Shown piece after piece: positions 1-8,966 of a stretch of DNA of 64,000 bases. The stretch lies in contig DKFC01000057.1 in the NCBI GenBank assembly GCA_002452745.1, positions 10,648 to 74,647 of the forward strand. Direction: 5' to 3'. The stretch is from Firmicutes bacterium UBA6806. GTDB taxonomy: Bacteria > Bacillota > Clostridia > Peptostreptococcales > Acidaminobacteraceae. The position numbers and the translations under genes were made by a program. The notes under the pieces were generated by a model. The model had not been told where the DNA came from, ran no database searches, and saw nothing but the letters and a program-made list of their open reading frames with translations. The first letter of the stretch is position 1; each line of letters opens with the position of its first letter.

Positions 1-1
1 A

Positions 2-3000
2 AAATACCTTGAAATGGATGGAGGTCTACCACAGGTTTTTACAGTGATTCAGCCAGACAAGGCTCTTATTCACGTACACATGAGCGATAAAACCACTTCA
101 ACCTTTTCATCTTTCTTTGATGAAAACAATGCGACAGTCTTTAGTTCACTTCTGGCGCTGGGGTATTCAGATCAGTATTTTTCACTGAGTCCAAGTGCCG
201 TGAAGTATATCTTCGAAGCGGACATACAAGAGTACACAGAGCTTAGAAAATGGTTCCACATTGAAAAAACACTGACATTGGAATCGGAGAAGATAACAGA
301 AATAGACTTAAATCTTCGAGATAGCTCCCTTTATACGATTGTTGAAAAGACAAAAGAAGATGCGGGAACAGAATTATCGTCTATCAAGACAGTCTATGTA
401 ACTGACAACGAAACTGGAGAAAATCTAGTAAATGTGAATCCAAATGGAAACCTCACATTGCCGTGGAAAGCGGAGTTCTGGATAAGCAATGACAATCTGT
501 CAGATTCATTTTCACTAATGGTTACTGGCAAAATGAACAACAGCAGCGACAAATTGTTTGTATACGCGCCAAATCAAATATTTCAAAAACATCAGGGGGG
601 AGTCATCCGATTCCCTGACTCAACCAATGTCTCCAAACTTTACGATATAACTCAAACGACTTTTGGCTACGCCGACAACGTCTATGAATACCTGTATTTC
701 AAGAACGAATCCGAGACGGTAAAAGCACTCTCAGATCTCTATATTTATGCGGCTTATTCAACATATGCGCCGTTTGAAACCAATTCAGTATATGAACTTT
801 ACGAAGATGCGGATGACCTTCACATAAAGCCCTATAAAATTGTGAGTATTCCACAGATTACAGCTGAGAATAGCTATTATTATTTTCAAAGAGATTTAAG
901 CGATACAGAGGTGCTGCCTTTTATTGCGACGATTGGAGAAAATCTCAGGCTCAGTGTGGATAGAGAATCCATCAAAAAGGGTGAAACTCAAACGTTCAAA
1001 TTTAAAACAGGAAACAATTACAACCTCACTAAAATAAAGAACTATTCAAGTGGAGACATTTATTTTCCAACCTTGAAAATTGAGAAAAATGGACAACTGA
1101 TTACTACAACTCAAACCGGTGAGTGGGCAACAGATGCATTAACTGTACCAGGCATCTATACAGCAACTGTTACCGATTCAAAAGGATTGGTTTTTGATTC
1201 TGGGAAGACGGTCACTTCATTTGAAGTTAAATCGCTTAAACCAGACACACCGGTGATTCAATCTGTAACACCAGGGGATAAACAAGTAGTTGTTTCTTGG
1301 GTGCAAGTGGCGGATGCAACTGGTTATGAGATTTATGCAAGCACGGAGAGCACAACTGCAAGTGCTGTAAAAGTTGATGCTGTGGGAACCACTTCAAGCA
1401 GTGTGATCATTTCAAATTTAACCAACGGAGAAACTTATTACTTTAGAGTACTTGCAACGGGTGAAATCAACAGTGATTTATCAGATGCCGTATCGGCGAC
1501 TCCAATGCCGCCAATGCCAAATGCGCCAGTGCTCAACAATGCTAGTCTTTCTGGAAATGATGTTGAACTGACATGGGTAGCAGCTGATAATGCAGATCGT
1601 TATAAAATATATGGCAAGAAAGCAGGGGGATCATATGAGCTGCTGAGCACAGTGTCGAGTAATACGACAAGTGCAGTTTTACAGTCGCTTGACAAGGGAT
1701 TTGGTTATACCTTCAAGGTAACTGCCGTTAATTTGACAGGGGAAGGTATTTCTTCAAATGAAGTTTACTACTTCTATGCAACTGTTCCAGGTGCACCCGT
1801 CAGCGTTGTTGCAAAAGCTGGAGACGGAAAGGCCACTTTAACGGTTACGGCGCCGCTTGAAAACGGAGGCAGTGAACTTAAAGGGTATAATGTGACGATT
1901 TTACCGACCAATGAAACCCACATTTATGCGACAACAGCATCTTCTATTGAAGTGAAAAATCTGACCAATAATGTGAAATACAGTTTTAGCGTCAGTGCTT
2001 ATAATACAATCGGAAGTGGAAATGCCACAGTCTCCAACGAGGTTATGCCTTATGAACCTAGGGGTGGCGGTGACGATAAATCTGGCGGCTCAGGTGGCGG
2101 TGGCGGAACATCTCAAGGGTCGTCCACAGAAGCGACAACTGAGAAAAGTGGCGTCAGCGTTTGGGTAGATGGTGTTGAAGAAAAAATTGGAACACAGGCT
2201 GTCTCTGTTGAAAATAATGTCAAGAAGACAGTTGTGAGTGTTGATGAACAACAACTGATTGAAAAATTGGGGAAAAATCCTGAAAATTCAACAGTTACGC
2301 TTAGAGATACTCAATCGAGTGGAACTTTTGTCGGAGAATTTAAAGGATCGACAATTGAAATTTTAAAAGCTGCAAAAGGCGTTGTGGAGATGGTATCGGA
2401 TTTTGCAGAATATGCGTTACCTGTTGAGGCAATTGATTGGTCAGAATATGACCTAAAAGAATTAACGGTTACAGTGGAAATGAAGAAAGTAAGTGGTTCT
2501 ATAACCAAACTTCCAGGAACAGAAGCAGGTGAAATCCTAGGAGATTCAGTTGAGTTTGAAGTTCATATCTTTAGAGGTGATGAAGAACTCTCCATCCAAA
2601 GATTTAACCAATTTATCGAAAGAAAAATAACAGTTCCTGCCAATCGTCAGATTACAACGGCAATTGTTTACGGAACGGATGGAAGTTATCGTTCAGTGCC
2701 AACAGAAGTAAATGTTTCAAATGGTCAGTATTCTGCGAAGGTAAACAGTCTTACCAATAGTAGGTATATGCTCATTTGGAATCCAATGACATTTGAAGAC
2801 ATGACTGGGCATTGGGGTGAAAAAAATGTAAATGAGCTGGGGTCGAGACTTGTGGTCAGTGGCGTGGGTGATAATAAATACGCGCCAGATGCTTCTGTAT
2901 CAGAGGCAGAGTATGTCACTGCTCTGGTTAAGTCTTTGGGACTTCCTGTGGACAAGAGAATAGGTGGAAGCAAATGGTATGATGCATACCTCACTTCTGC

Positions 3001-3325
3001 AAAGGCGTTTGGCATCTTGAAATCAAATGAAGCGGCAAATCCTAATCAGGCAATTACCAGACAAGAGGCTGCTAAACTCATTGAAAGGGCCATGAGCTTG
3101 ACTAAAATTGACATCAATCTTTCTGAGGATGAGCAAGTGACCTTGTTATCTTCATTTGAGGATGAAGAACTCGTTTCAGCAGAGGCACAAAAAGCCATGG
3201 CGCTTTGCGTAAAATATGATATTATCAATGGAAGATATCAAAAAATCGCACCTCAGGAAAATATGACGAGGGCTGAAATGGCAGAAATCTTACTCAAATT
3301 CTTAAAGGCGGCAGAGCTCATTTAA
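2..3325 (+). CDS. Fibronectin type III / S-layer homology surface protein (5' partial)
   Basis: The reading frame is open back to the window edge, so the N-terminus and any signal peptide lie upstream; the first in-window ATG at 14 has no ribosome binding site and is probably internal. Numbering from that ATG, three fibronectin type III-like repeats lie near residues 409-500, 501-590 and 592-683, each opening with a P-x-x-P-V motif. A Gly/Ser-rich linker follows (about 684-705). Three SLH repeats end the protein (about 927-980, 983-1040, 1044-1103), the first with the TGHWGE signature. SLH repeats anchor proteins to secondary cell-wall polymers, so this is a cell-surface protein. The N-terminal 400 residues match nothing I recognise; the ligand or enzymatic role is unknown. 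Confidence 0.9.
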   Translation, partial: KYLEMDGGLPQVFTVIQPDKALIHVHMSDKTTSTFSSFFDENNATVFSSLLALGYSDQYFSLSPSAVKYIFEADIQEYTELRKWFHIEKTLTLESEKITEIDLNLRDSSLYTIVEKTKEDAGTELSSIKTVYVTDNETGENLVNVNPNGNLTLPWKAEFWISNDNLSDSFSLMVTGKMNNSSDKLFVYAPNQIFQKHQGGVIRFPDSTNVSKLYDITQTTFGYADNVYEYLYFKNESETVKALSDLYIYAAYSTYAPFETNSVYELYEDADDLHIKPYKIVSIPQITAENSYYYFQRDLSDTEVLPFIATIGENLRLSVDRESIKKGETQTFKFKTGNNYNLTKIKNYSSGDIYFPTLKIEKNGQLITTTQTGEWATDALTVPGIYTATVTDSKGLVFDSGKTVTSFEVKSLKPDTPVIQSVTPGDKQVVVSWVQVADATGYEIYASTESTTASAVKVDAVGTTSSSVIISNLTNGETYYFRVLATGEINSDLSDAVSATPMPPMPNAPVLNNASLSGNDVELTWVAADNADRYKIYGKKAGGSYELLSTVSSNTTSAVLQSLDKGFGYTFKVTAVNLTGEGISSNEVYYFYATVPGAPVSVVAKAGDGKATLTVTAPLENGGSELKGYNVTILPTNETHIYATTASSIEVKNLTNNVKYSFSVSAYNTIGSGNATVSNEVMPYEPRGGGDDKSGGSGGGGGTSQGSSTEATTEKSGVSVWVDGVEEKIGTQAVSVENNVKKTVVSVDEQQLIEKLGKNPENSTVTLRDTQSSGTFVGEFKGSTIEILKAAKGVVEMVSDFAEYALPVEAIDWSEYDLKELTVTVEMKKVSGSITKLPGTEAGEILGDSVEFEVHIFRGDEELSIQRFNQFIERKITVPANRQITTAIVYGTDGSYRSVPTEVNVSNGQYSAKVNSLTNSRYMLIWNPMTFEDMTGHWGEKNVNELGSRLVVSGVGDNKYAPDASVSEAEYVTALVKSLGLPVDKRIGGSKWYDAYLTSAKAFGILKSNEAANPNQAITRQEAAKLIERAMSLTKIDINLSEDEQVTLLSSFEDEELVSAEAQKAMALCVKYDIINGRYQKIAPQENMTRAEMAEILLKFLKAAELI

Positions 3326-3360
3326 GGTATAGAATCAAATTGAATATGCAAAAAAAAATG

Positions 3361-3391
3361 ACACAGATGGCTTAGTCCATCTGTGTTTTTT
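3361..3391 (+). terminator. Rho-independent terminator after the SLH protein
   Basis: A perfect 10-bp stem (ACACAGATGG/CCATCTGTGT) with a 6-nt loop runs into a T tract, 36 bases after the stop codon. Confidence 0.9.
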
Positions 3392-3490
3392 ACAATCACA
3401 GAGAACTTTACGAGCGTTATAAATTGTGTTTTCAGTGTTTAGAAGTAGATGGGGGGGCTATAGTAGAGGGCACAATAGAGTTGAATGTGG

Positions 3491-3519
3491 TTAACTAGGA
3501 CCAGCCAATGTAGTATAAT
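3491..3519 (+). promoter_or_regulatory. Putative sigma-A promoter of the sensor kinase
   Basis: TTAACT (3491-3496), a 17-bp spacer and a consensus TATAAT (3514-3519) lie about 100 bases upstream of the kinase start. The -35 is 4/6 and the -10 is 6/6. Confidence 0.55.
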
Positions 3520-3616
3520 GAGTTAAAATAAACTTAAATCAGTAACATCTGAATAATTAAAATCATTTGAATGATTAAAACCAGATGAATAAAAATCATG
3601 TATGAGGGGGATGTAC

Positions 3617-5692
3617 ATGAAAACAAAAGTAGGTTTAGTGACAAACATCCAAAAAAAAAGCAGCACAATCCTAAAGCGTTTGTTTGTATATGGACTCATT
3701 TTGACAGTTCTCTTAACAGGCTTTGTATTTCTTGGAGGTGAAAAGATAGCTCAGCTATCATATGCCAACCAAGATAGAGGTCTTCCCGAGTCTGTACTCA
3801 GAATTGGGTTTGATCCGACCTTGCCACCATATCAATTTGTCGATGAGGGAGTCTATAAGGGGTTTTTGCTAGACCTCAGCAAGGCGATTTTTAGCAAGTT
3901 GAAAGTCAAGACAGAATTTGTTCCCATGCCGATGACAGAATGCTTGGAGGCATTTAACAGTGGGAAGTTGGATGTCATATTGGGGCTTAGATACAACGCA
4001 GAATACGCAGAGTTGATGAACTACAGCGACAGCCTTGTAAATTCGACGATTTCCATCGTCATGCCAACTGATACACTGGAGGCCACAAAGGACATACTAG
4101 GGGTCAAGCCTGTTCTAATTGCTGTGGAGAGAGACTCTGTAGAGTTTGAATACGTCAAGAACATCAAAAAGGCCAATTTCAACAATGCCTTCAATCAAGA
4201 AGCAGTGGTGGAACTGCTCCTCATGAATCGAGCGGATATGATGATCTGTGTAAGGCATGTTGCTGAGTACATCTTGGAGGAAAACGGACTGATGGGTGCA
4301 TATACGTTTTCCAATAGTTATGAGACGCCAGTGGATTATTACATGGCACTCCGAAAGAATAATGAACGTCTTTTGGAACAAGTGAATGAAACGCTTAGAC
4401 AACTGAAACTCGATGGAGAATATGAGATTTTATACAACCAGTGGATAAACGACAAAAACCTAGAGCACCAAAAACGCATTGAATTTTTTTTGAAATTGCT
4501 TGGAAGCATTGTGGTGCTAGCTGTTTTCGTCATCATACTATCGGCGTTCCTAAGTATAAGTCTGAAACGTAGAGTTGATGAAAAGACGAGTGAATTAAGT
4601 GAAATCAATAAACAGCTTGAAAACAAAATTGTAGAAATTAAAAACACAAATGAACTTAAAAACCTCATCTTTGAGAGCAGTCCGAGGTCAATTGTCATTT
4701 TGGATAATTTAGGATGCGTTTCTGCCATGAACGTTCACGCCTGTGAAATCTGTGGGCTTGAAACCGTTCCAATTGGGGCATCTGTGGAAACGCTATTTCC
4801 ACTTAACAAAATGGCAGAAGACCGGTTTCAGAGTGTTCTAAAGGATGGTGAATCACATTCAGAACAGGCCTTTGAAGTGAACCAAGATGGTCAAGTGCGG
4901 TTTTATAGATTTGTTATCTACCCGCTGACGAATTCAAGTGGCGCAATTATTACTATAGAGGACATAACTGAGGAAAAAATTCTCAAGGAGCAAGTGGCAC
5001 AGCGTGAAAAGAACACGGCGCTGATGCGGATTATTTCTGGGATTGCACATGAGATTCGCAACCCCATGACCTCTATCAAAACCTATGCAGAATTGTTGCC
5101 TCGCAAAAAAGACAATGCAGAATTTCAAAGGCAAATTGCCAAGGTTGTGCCAAACGAAGTCGAACGCGTCAACAGACTTATTGAAAACCTCATAGACTAT
5201 TCTAGACCCAAAGAGCGAAATGAAGAGCGGGCAGATGCTAAGATGCTGGTGGAGTCGGGGGTTTTGCTCTTTATGCCGACACTTAGAAGCAACCAGATTG
5301 AACTGGATGTCAGTTTGGAAAGTGGTCTTTATATCAGAGTGGATAAAGATCAAATGAAACAAGTAATTATCAATTTGATATTAAACGCAATAGATGCTAT
5401 TTTAGAAAGGCGGGAACAACTTGGCGATGACATCGTCTATAGAGTGAAAATAAGTGCTAAGAAACTGGATTCAAAAATTGTTATCTCACTAGAAGACAAT
5501 GGAATTGGCATGACAGATGATGAACTTAAAAACATATTTGAACTCTTTTACACCACCAAAGTGAGGGGGAGCGGGATTGGCATGCCATTGTCACGGCAGA
5601 TGGTGGAGGACAATCATGGCGATATTGAAATTAGCAGTGAAAAATATGTGGGGACTCAAGTCAGCCTGTTGTTTGAAGACAAAAGCAATTAG
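3617..5692 (+). CDS. Sensor histidine kinase with extracellular solute-binding domain
   Basis: The ATG at 3617 is chosen because GAGGGGG (3604-3610) sits 6 bases upstream; ATGs at 3602 and 3611 overlap or abut that site. A hydrophobic N-terminal segment (about 25-45) precedes a family-3 periplasmic binding domain (about 61-275), a membrane helix (290-313), a coiled coil and a PAS domain (about 355-455). The histidine kinase core follows: H-box AHEIRNP with the phosphorylated His near residue 478, N-box NLILNAIDAI, and glycine motifs DNGIGM and GSGIGMPL. It presumably senses a small polar solute outside the membrane and phosphorylates the NtrC-type regulator 17 bases downstream. The adjacent TRAP operon is the likely output; the ligand cannot be read from sequence. 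Confidence 0.93.
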   Translation: MKTKVGLVTNIQKKSSTILKRLFVYGLILTVLLTGFVFLGGEKIAQLSYANQDRGLPESVLRIGFDPTLPPYQFVDEGVYKGFLLDLSKAIFSKLKVKTEFVPMPMTECLEAFNSGKLDVILGLRYNAEYAELMNYSDSLVNSTISIVMPTDTLEATKDILGVKPVLIAVERDSVEFEYVKNIKKANFNNAFNQEAVVELLLMNRADMMICVRHVAEYILEENGLMGAYTFSNSYETPVDYYMALRKNNERLLEQVNETLRQLKLDGEYEILYNQWINDKNLEHQKRIEFFLKLLGSIVVLAVFVIILSAFLSISLKRRVDEKTSELSEINKQLENKIVEIKNTNELKNLIFESSPRSIVILDNLGCVSAMNVHACEICGLETVPIGASVETLFPLNKMAEDRFQSVLKDGESHSEQAFEVNQDGQVRFYRFVIYPLTNSSGAIITIEDITEEKILKEQVAQREKNTALMRIISGIAHEIRNPMTSIKTYAELLPRKKDNAEFQRQIAKVVPNEVERVNRLIENLIDYSRPKERNEERADAKMLVESGVLLFMPTLRSNQIELDVSLESGLYIRVDKDQMKQVIINLILNAIDAILERREQLGDDIVYRVKISAKKLDSKIVISLEDNGIGMTDDELKNIFELFYTTKVRGSGIGMPLSRQMVEDNHGDIEISSEKYVGTQVSLLFEDKSN

Positions 5693-5709
5693 ACGAAGGG
5701 GGAAGCGTC

Positions 5710-7113
5710 ATGGGGGAAAATACGAGAACAAAGAGAATTTTAATCATAGATGATGAGGCAGATATCTGTTCTTCTCTGACCTTTGCGCTGGAGGATCAGT
5801 ACGAGGTCTGTTCCACAACAGAGCCGCAAATGGGACTGGGGTACTTAATCAAAGAGAACTTCAATTTGGTGCTCTTGGATCTGAGAATTGGCAATGTTGA
5901 CGGGATTGACTTGCTGGCTGAGATCAAGAATATAGACAAGCAGATTCAAGTGATTATCATGACTGCCTATGGGACGATTGTCTCCTCAGTAGATGCCATT
6001 AAGAAGGGGGCGTTTACCTACTTGACAAAACCGCTTGATTTGGAAATCCTGTATAAGACCATAGAGCAGGCACTTGAAGAGCAGGCGCATCATGAAACGG
6101 TTAAATATGAAACGCCTATGAAACACAAGTATATGTATCAGGGGATTATCGGGAAAAGTCCTGTGATGAAACACATTTTTAAATATGTTGAAAAGTTAAA
6201 AGATGTGGATACAAGTGTTGTTATCTCAGGAGAGAGCGGTACGGGGAAAGAATTGGTGGCACGTGCCATTCACTTTTCTGGCAAGCGGGCAAAGTCGAGA
6301 TTTGTGGAGCTGAACTGTGCGGCAATTCCAGAGAGCCTTTTGGAAGAAGAATTATTTGGACATAAGAAAGGCACTTTCACAGGTGCTATGTCCGATAAGC
6401 AGGGCAAATTTGAATATGCAAATGGCGGTACGATTTTTTTAGATGAAATAGGGGATATGCCATTTGCCCTTCAGGCCAAACTGCTTCGAGTCCTTCAGCA
6501 AAAGGCATTTACGCCGCTGGGGTCAAATGAACTTGTCAAGGTAGATGTTCGGGTGATTGCAGCAACAAACCAAAGTTTAAAAAAGCTAGTTGAAGAGGGC
6601 AAGTTCAGAAGTGATTTGTACTTCCGGCTAAATGTTATAGAAATCAACCTGCCGCCACTTCGGGAGAGGCCGCAGGATATTCCTCTGCTAATCAGTCACT
6701 TCATTGAAATTTATAGTGAGAGCATGAAAAAGAACATTGGAGGTCTTTCGAAGAAAGCTGAGATGATGATGATGCAGTACGACTACCCTGGCAACGTCAG
6801 AGAACTTTCAAATATCGTGGAGTGTGCGGTTCTATTGGCGGCGGGAGACGTCATAGAGGGCGAGGCTCTTCCAGTGGAAGTGCGAAACCATCACGGAGAG
6901 GTTGACGATGCGCTGGATTTGACCCTTGGTAGCAAAGTGGGTGCTAGGAGCCTGGTGGGAATGACGCTTCAAGAAGCTGAAAGGGAATTGATCTATGCCG
7001 CCCTTAAACTGAATAAAGGACATAAAAAAGCCACTGCGGTGATGCTTGGCATCAGCGAAAGAGGGCTTCGAAACAAGATCGCAGACTATGGGTTAAAAGA
7101 AGTTGAATTTTAA
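5710..7113 (+). CDS. Sigma-54-dependent response regulator (NtrC family)
   Basis: The 467-residue protein has the full NtrC layout. A receiver domain occupies 1-125, with the acidic pair near the start and phosphoacceptor Asp at about 57 (LLDLRIG). An AAA+ domain spans about 145-375 with Walker A GESGTGKE, sigma-54 contact loop GTFTGA (a GAFTGA variant), and Walker B FLDEIGDMP. A Fis-type helix-turn-helix covers about 430-465. A GAAGGGGGAAG ribosome binding site precedes the ATG. It is co-transcribed with the kinase. The -24/-12 promoter before the TRAP genes, about 250 bases downstream, is its probable target. Confidence 0.95.
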   Translation: MGENTRTKRILIIDDEADICSSLTFALEDQYEVCSTTEPQMGLGYLIKENFNLVLLDLRIGNVDGIDLLAEIKNIDKQIQVIIMTAYGTIVSSVDAIKKGAFTYLTKPLDLEILYKTIEQALEEQAHHETVKYETPMKHKYMYQGIIGKSPVMKHIFKYVEKLKDVDTSVVISGESGTGKELVARAIHFSGKRAKSRFVELNCAAIPESLLEEELFGHKKGTFTGAMSDKQGKFEYANGGTIFLDEIGDMPFALQAKLLRVLQQKAFTPLGSNELVKVDVRVIAATNQSLKKLVEEGKFRSDLYFRLNVIEINLPPLRERPQDIPLLISHFIEIYSESMKKNIGGLSKKAEMMMMQYDYPGNVRELSNIVECAVLLAAGDVIEGEALPVEVRNHHGEVDDALDLTLGSKVGARSLVGMTLQEAERELIYAALKLNKGHKKATAVMLGISERGLRNKIADYGLKEVEF

Positions 7114-7151
7114 CGTCATAAAAGAACCCAGTCAAAATGGACAATGACATG

Positions 7152-7191
7152 CGGCAAAAAATGCCATACGGCAATTTTTGCCGTTTTTTTT
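7152..7191 (+). terminator. Rho-independent terminator after the two-component operon
   Basis: Arms CGGCAAAAA (7152-7160) and TTTTTGCCG (7175-7183) pair perfectly and are followed by eight Ts. It separates the regulator genes from the TRAP operon. Confidence 0.9.
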
Positions 7192-7278
7192 ATGACATTT
7201 AAGATATGTTTTTTTTAAAATGCATTAAAATAGAAATAGAATGATCGAGAAACTAACTGGCAGATTAATTACATAGAA

Positions 7279-7302
7279 CCTCTGATTTCAAGCAATTAGA
7301 GG
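7279..7302 (+). promoter_or_regulatory. Candidate upstream activator site for the NtrC-type regulator
   Basis: CCTCTGATT and AATTAGAGG form an inverted repeat (8 of 9 positions) with a 6-base centre, roughly 60 bp before the -24 element. Enhancer-binding proteins bind such dyads upstream of sigma-54 promoters. Assignment to the adjacent regulator is inferred from position only. Confidence 0.5.
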
Positions 7303-7360
7303 AGACGAGCTGAAAAAAGGCATTCATGTGATGTGAGGGAAATGATTCAAAAATGCCAGT

Positions 7361-7376
7361 TGGCATGTGATTTGCT
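7361..7376 (+). promoter_or_regulatory. Sigma-54 (-24/-12) promoter of the TRAP operon
   Basis: TGGCAT-N5-TTGCT matches the consensus TGGCAC-N5-TTGCA at 9 of 11 defined positions. The invariant GG (7362-7363) and GC (7374-7375) have the required 10-base spacing. It lies 39 bases before the solute-receptor start and downstream of a sigma-54 activator gene. Confidence 0.85.
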
Positions 7377-7414
7377 CTTAATATAGGTATCTTAATCAAA
7401 TGGGGAGGAACACA

Positions 7415-8431
7415 ATGTTCAAGAAGAGATTATTGGTTTTAATGTTATTGGCAACATTACTGCTCAGCGCGTGTGGTGCAGAGAAAGCAGCACCAGCTGC
7501 TGATGCAGGTTCAGAGAATGGTCAGACAGCAGAGCAGACACTGGATAGAAGCAAGTATTTTATAACCGTTGCAACTGGCCCGACCAGCGGTTTATACTAT
7601 CCTATTGGCGGCGCTTTTTCAAGTGTATTTCAAAACAAATTAGGCTATAAGTCCTCAGCACAGTCAACAGGGGCATCGGTTGAAAATATCAATTTGATTT
7701 TGACAGGTGGTGCTGAAATGGCTATCACGATGTCGGATTCAGTGGCACAAGCCTATGAAGCATTCGGAGCGTTTGAAGGAAAAGAACCTGCAACAGATTT
7801 AAGAGCGCTTATGTCACTTTATCCAAACTATGTTCAGTTGATTACAACTGAAAACAGCGGCATCAAAAAATTTGAAGATCTCAAAGGCAAGCGAGTAGGT
7901 GTAGGGGCACCAAATTCAGGTGTTGAACTGAATGCGAGAATGATGTATGAAGCGCATGGCATGTCATATGAGGACAGTCAAGTGGATTATTTGAACTATG
8001 GTGAAGCCATAGATCAAATGAAAAACAATCAAGTGGATGCGGTCTTCGTAACCAGCGGCATTCCAAATGCCACTGTTATGGAACTTGGAACTGTGGCCAA
8101 AATAGTTGTTGTTCCAATTGAAGGAGACGGATTGAAAACTTTAATGGAAAAATATCCGTTTTTCGTAGAAGCTAAAATACCAGCAGATGTCTATGGAACT
8201 GACGCTGATGTTACCACTGCAACGGTTAGAAACATCATGTTGGTCAGTAAAGACTTGCCTGATGAAGTGGTTTATGACTTGACAAAGGGCATTTTTGAAA
8301 ATATAGACGATATCAAAGCCTCACATGCAACTGCGGAGAAGAATATCTCGCTTGAAAATGCACACTTAGGCGTGGGCATACCATTCCACCCAGGTGCTGT
8401 TAAATACTATGAAGAACAGGGAATTAATTAA
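7415..8431 (+). CDS. TRAP transporter solute receptor, TAXI family (lipoprotein)
   Basis: The ATG at 7415 is preferred over 7400 because GGGGAGG lies 6 bases upstream. A lipoprotein signal peptide ends in LLSAC. The mature protein is TAXI-type: a T-G-x-x-x-G-x-Y-Y-P-x-G motif near the N-terminus and the STGASVENI segment. It is the extracytoplasmic, membrane-tethered binding protein delivering substrate to the fused permease two genes downstream. TAXI proteins are linked to dicarboxylates, glutamate and similar acids; the substrate here is undetermined. Expression probably depends on the -24/-12 promoter upstream. Confidence 0.95.
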   Translation: MFKKRLLVLMLLATLLLSACGAEKAAPAADAGSENGQTAEQTLDRSKYFITVATGPTSGLYYPIGGAFSSVFQNKLGYKSSAQSTGASVENINLILTGGAEMAITMSDSVAQAYEAFGAFEGKEPATDLRALMSLYPNYVQLITTENSGIKKFEDLKGKRVGVGAPNSGVELNARMMYEAHGMSYEDSQVDYLNYGEAIDQMKNNQVDAVFVTSGIPNATVMELGTVAKIVVVPIEGDGLKTLMEKYPFFVEAKIPADVYGTDADVTTATVRNIMLVSKDLPDEVVYDLTKGIFENIDDIKASHATAEKNISLENAHLGVGIPFHPGAVKYYEEQGIN

Positions 8432-8435
8432 TCAA

Positions 8436-8966
8436 ATGAGAGTTGTTCGTTTGGAGGGAAGGCGCAAAGGTGCCTCCCTTCCATTTAGATGGGGTGTAGT
8501 AATCAGTTTAATAGTGGTTTTGGGAATCTGTCTGTTTATTTGGAGCAGATTGGGACTGGAAATGGTGATATCAAATCAGAAGACGGGCGAAGTCTATCTC
8601 AAGCGTCAAGTGTCGGTAGACGATATGATGACTTATAAGTGGATTCACTCATTTGAGCATATTCCGTGGTATGAGGACTTTAGGATTAAAGGCGTGGCAA
8701 ATATGGACCTTGAAGAAACCAGGGTTGCAGGATTTGGCGCTGGAATTCCAGAAAATCAAGGAGCAGTCACAGTTTCAAATGGAATGGTGGTCAGCACGGA
8801 CATTCATAAGCGCTTTGACCATATTCAGTGGATTAATTCTCAGACCGCACTTCAATATATAGCAATTAATGATGAAGTGGTTATTAAGGGAAGTGAGATG
8901 CCTCATCATGAGCCTTTACAGCTCAAGATTGAAAGGAGGTTCTATTTATGGCGAAAGCCTCATTAA
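8436..8966 (+). CDS. DUF1850 protein of the TRAP operon
   Basis: One membrane helix near residues 18-36 is followed by a DUF1850-type domain. Its signature W-x-HS-x-E-x-x-P-W-x-E-x-F is visible, then GAGIPE. DUF1850 genes are characteristically sandwiched between TAXI receptor and fused TRAP permease genes, as here; no biochemical role is established. The ATG at 8436 follows the receptor stop by 4 bases and is preferred, though its ribosome binding site (ACAGGGA) is rather distant. An earlier ATG at 8409, inside the receptor gene, is possible. The 3' end overlaps the permease start by 19 bases. Confidence 0.85.
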   Translation: MRVVRLEGRRKGASLPFRWGVVISLIVVLGICLFIWSRLGLEMVISNQKTGEVYLKRQVSVDDMMTYKWIHSFEHIPWYEDFRIKGVANMDLEETRVAGFGAGIPENQGAVTVSNGMVVSTDIHKRFDHIQWINSQTALQYIAINDEVVIKGSEMPHHEPLQLKIERRFYLWRKPH

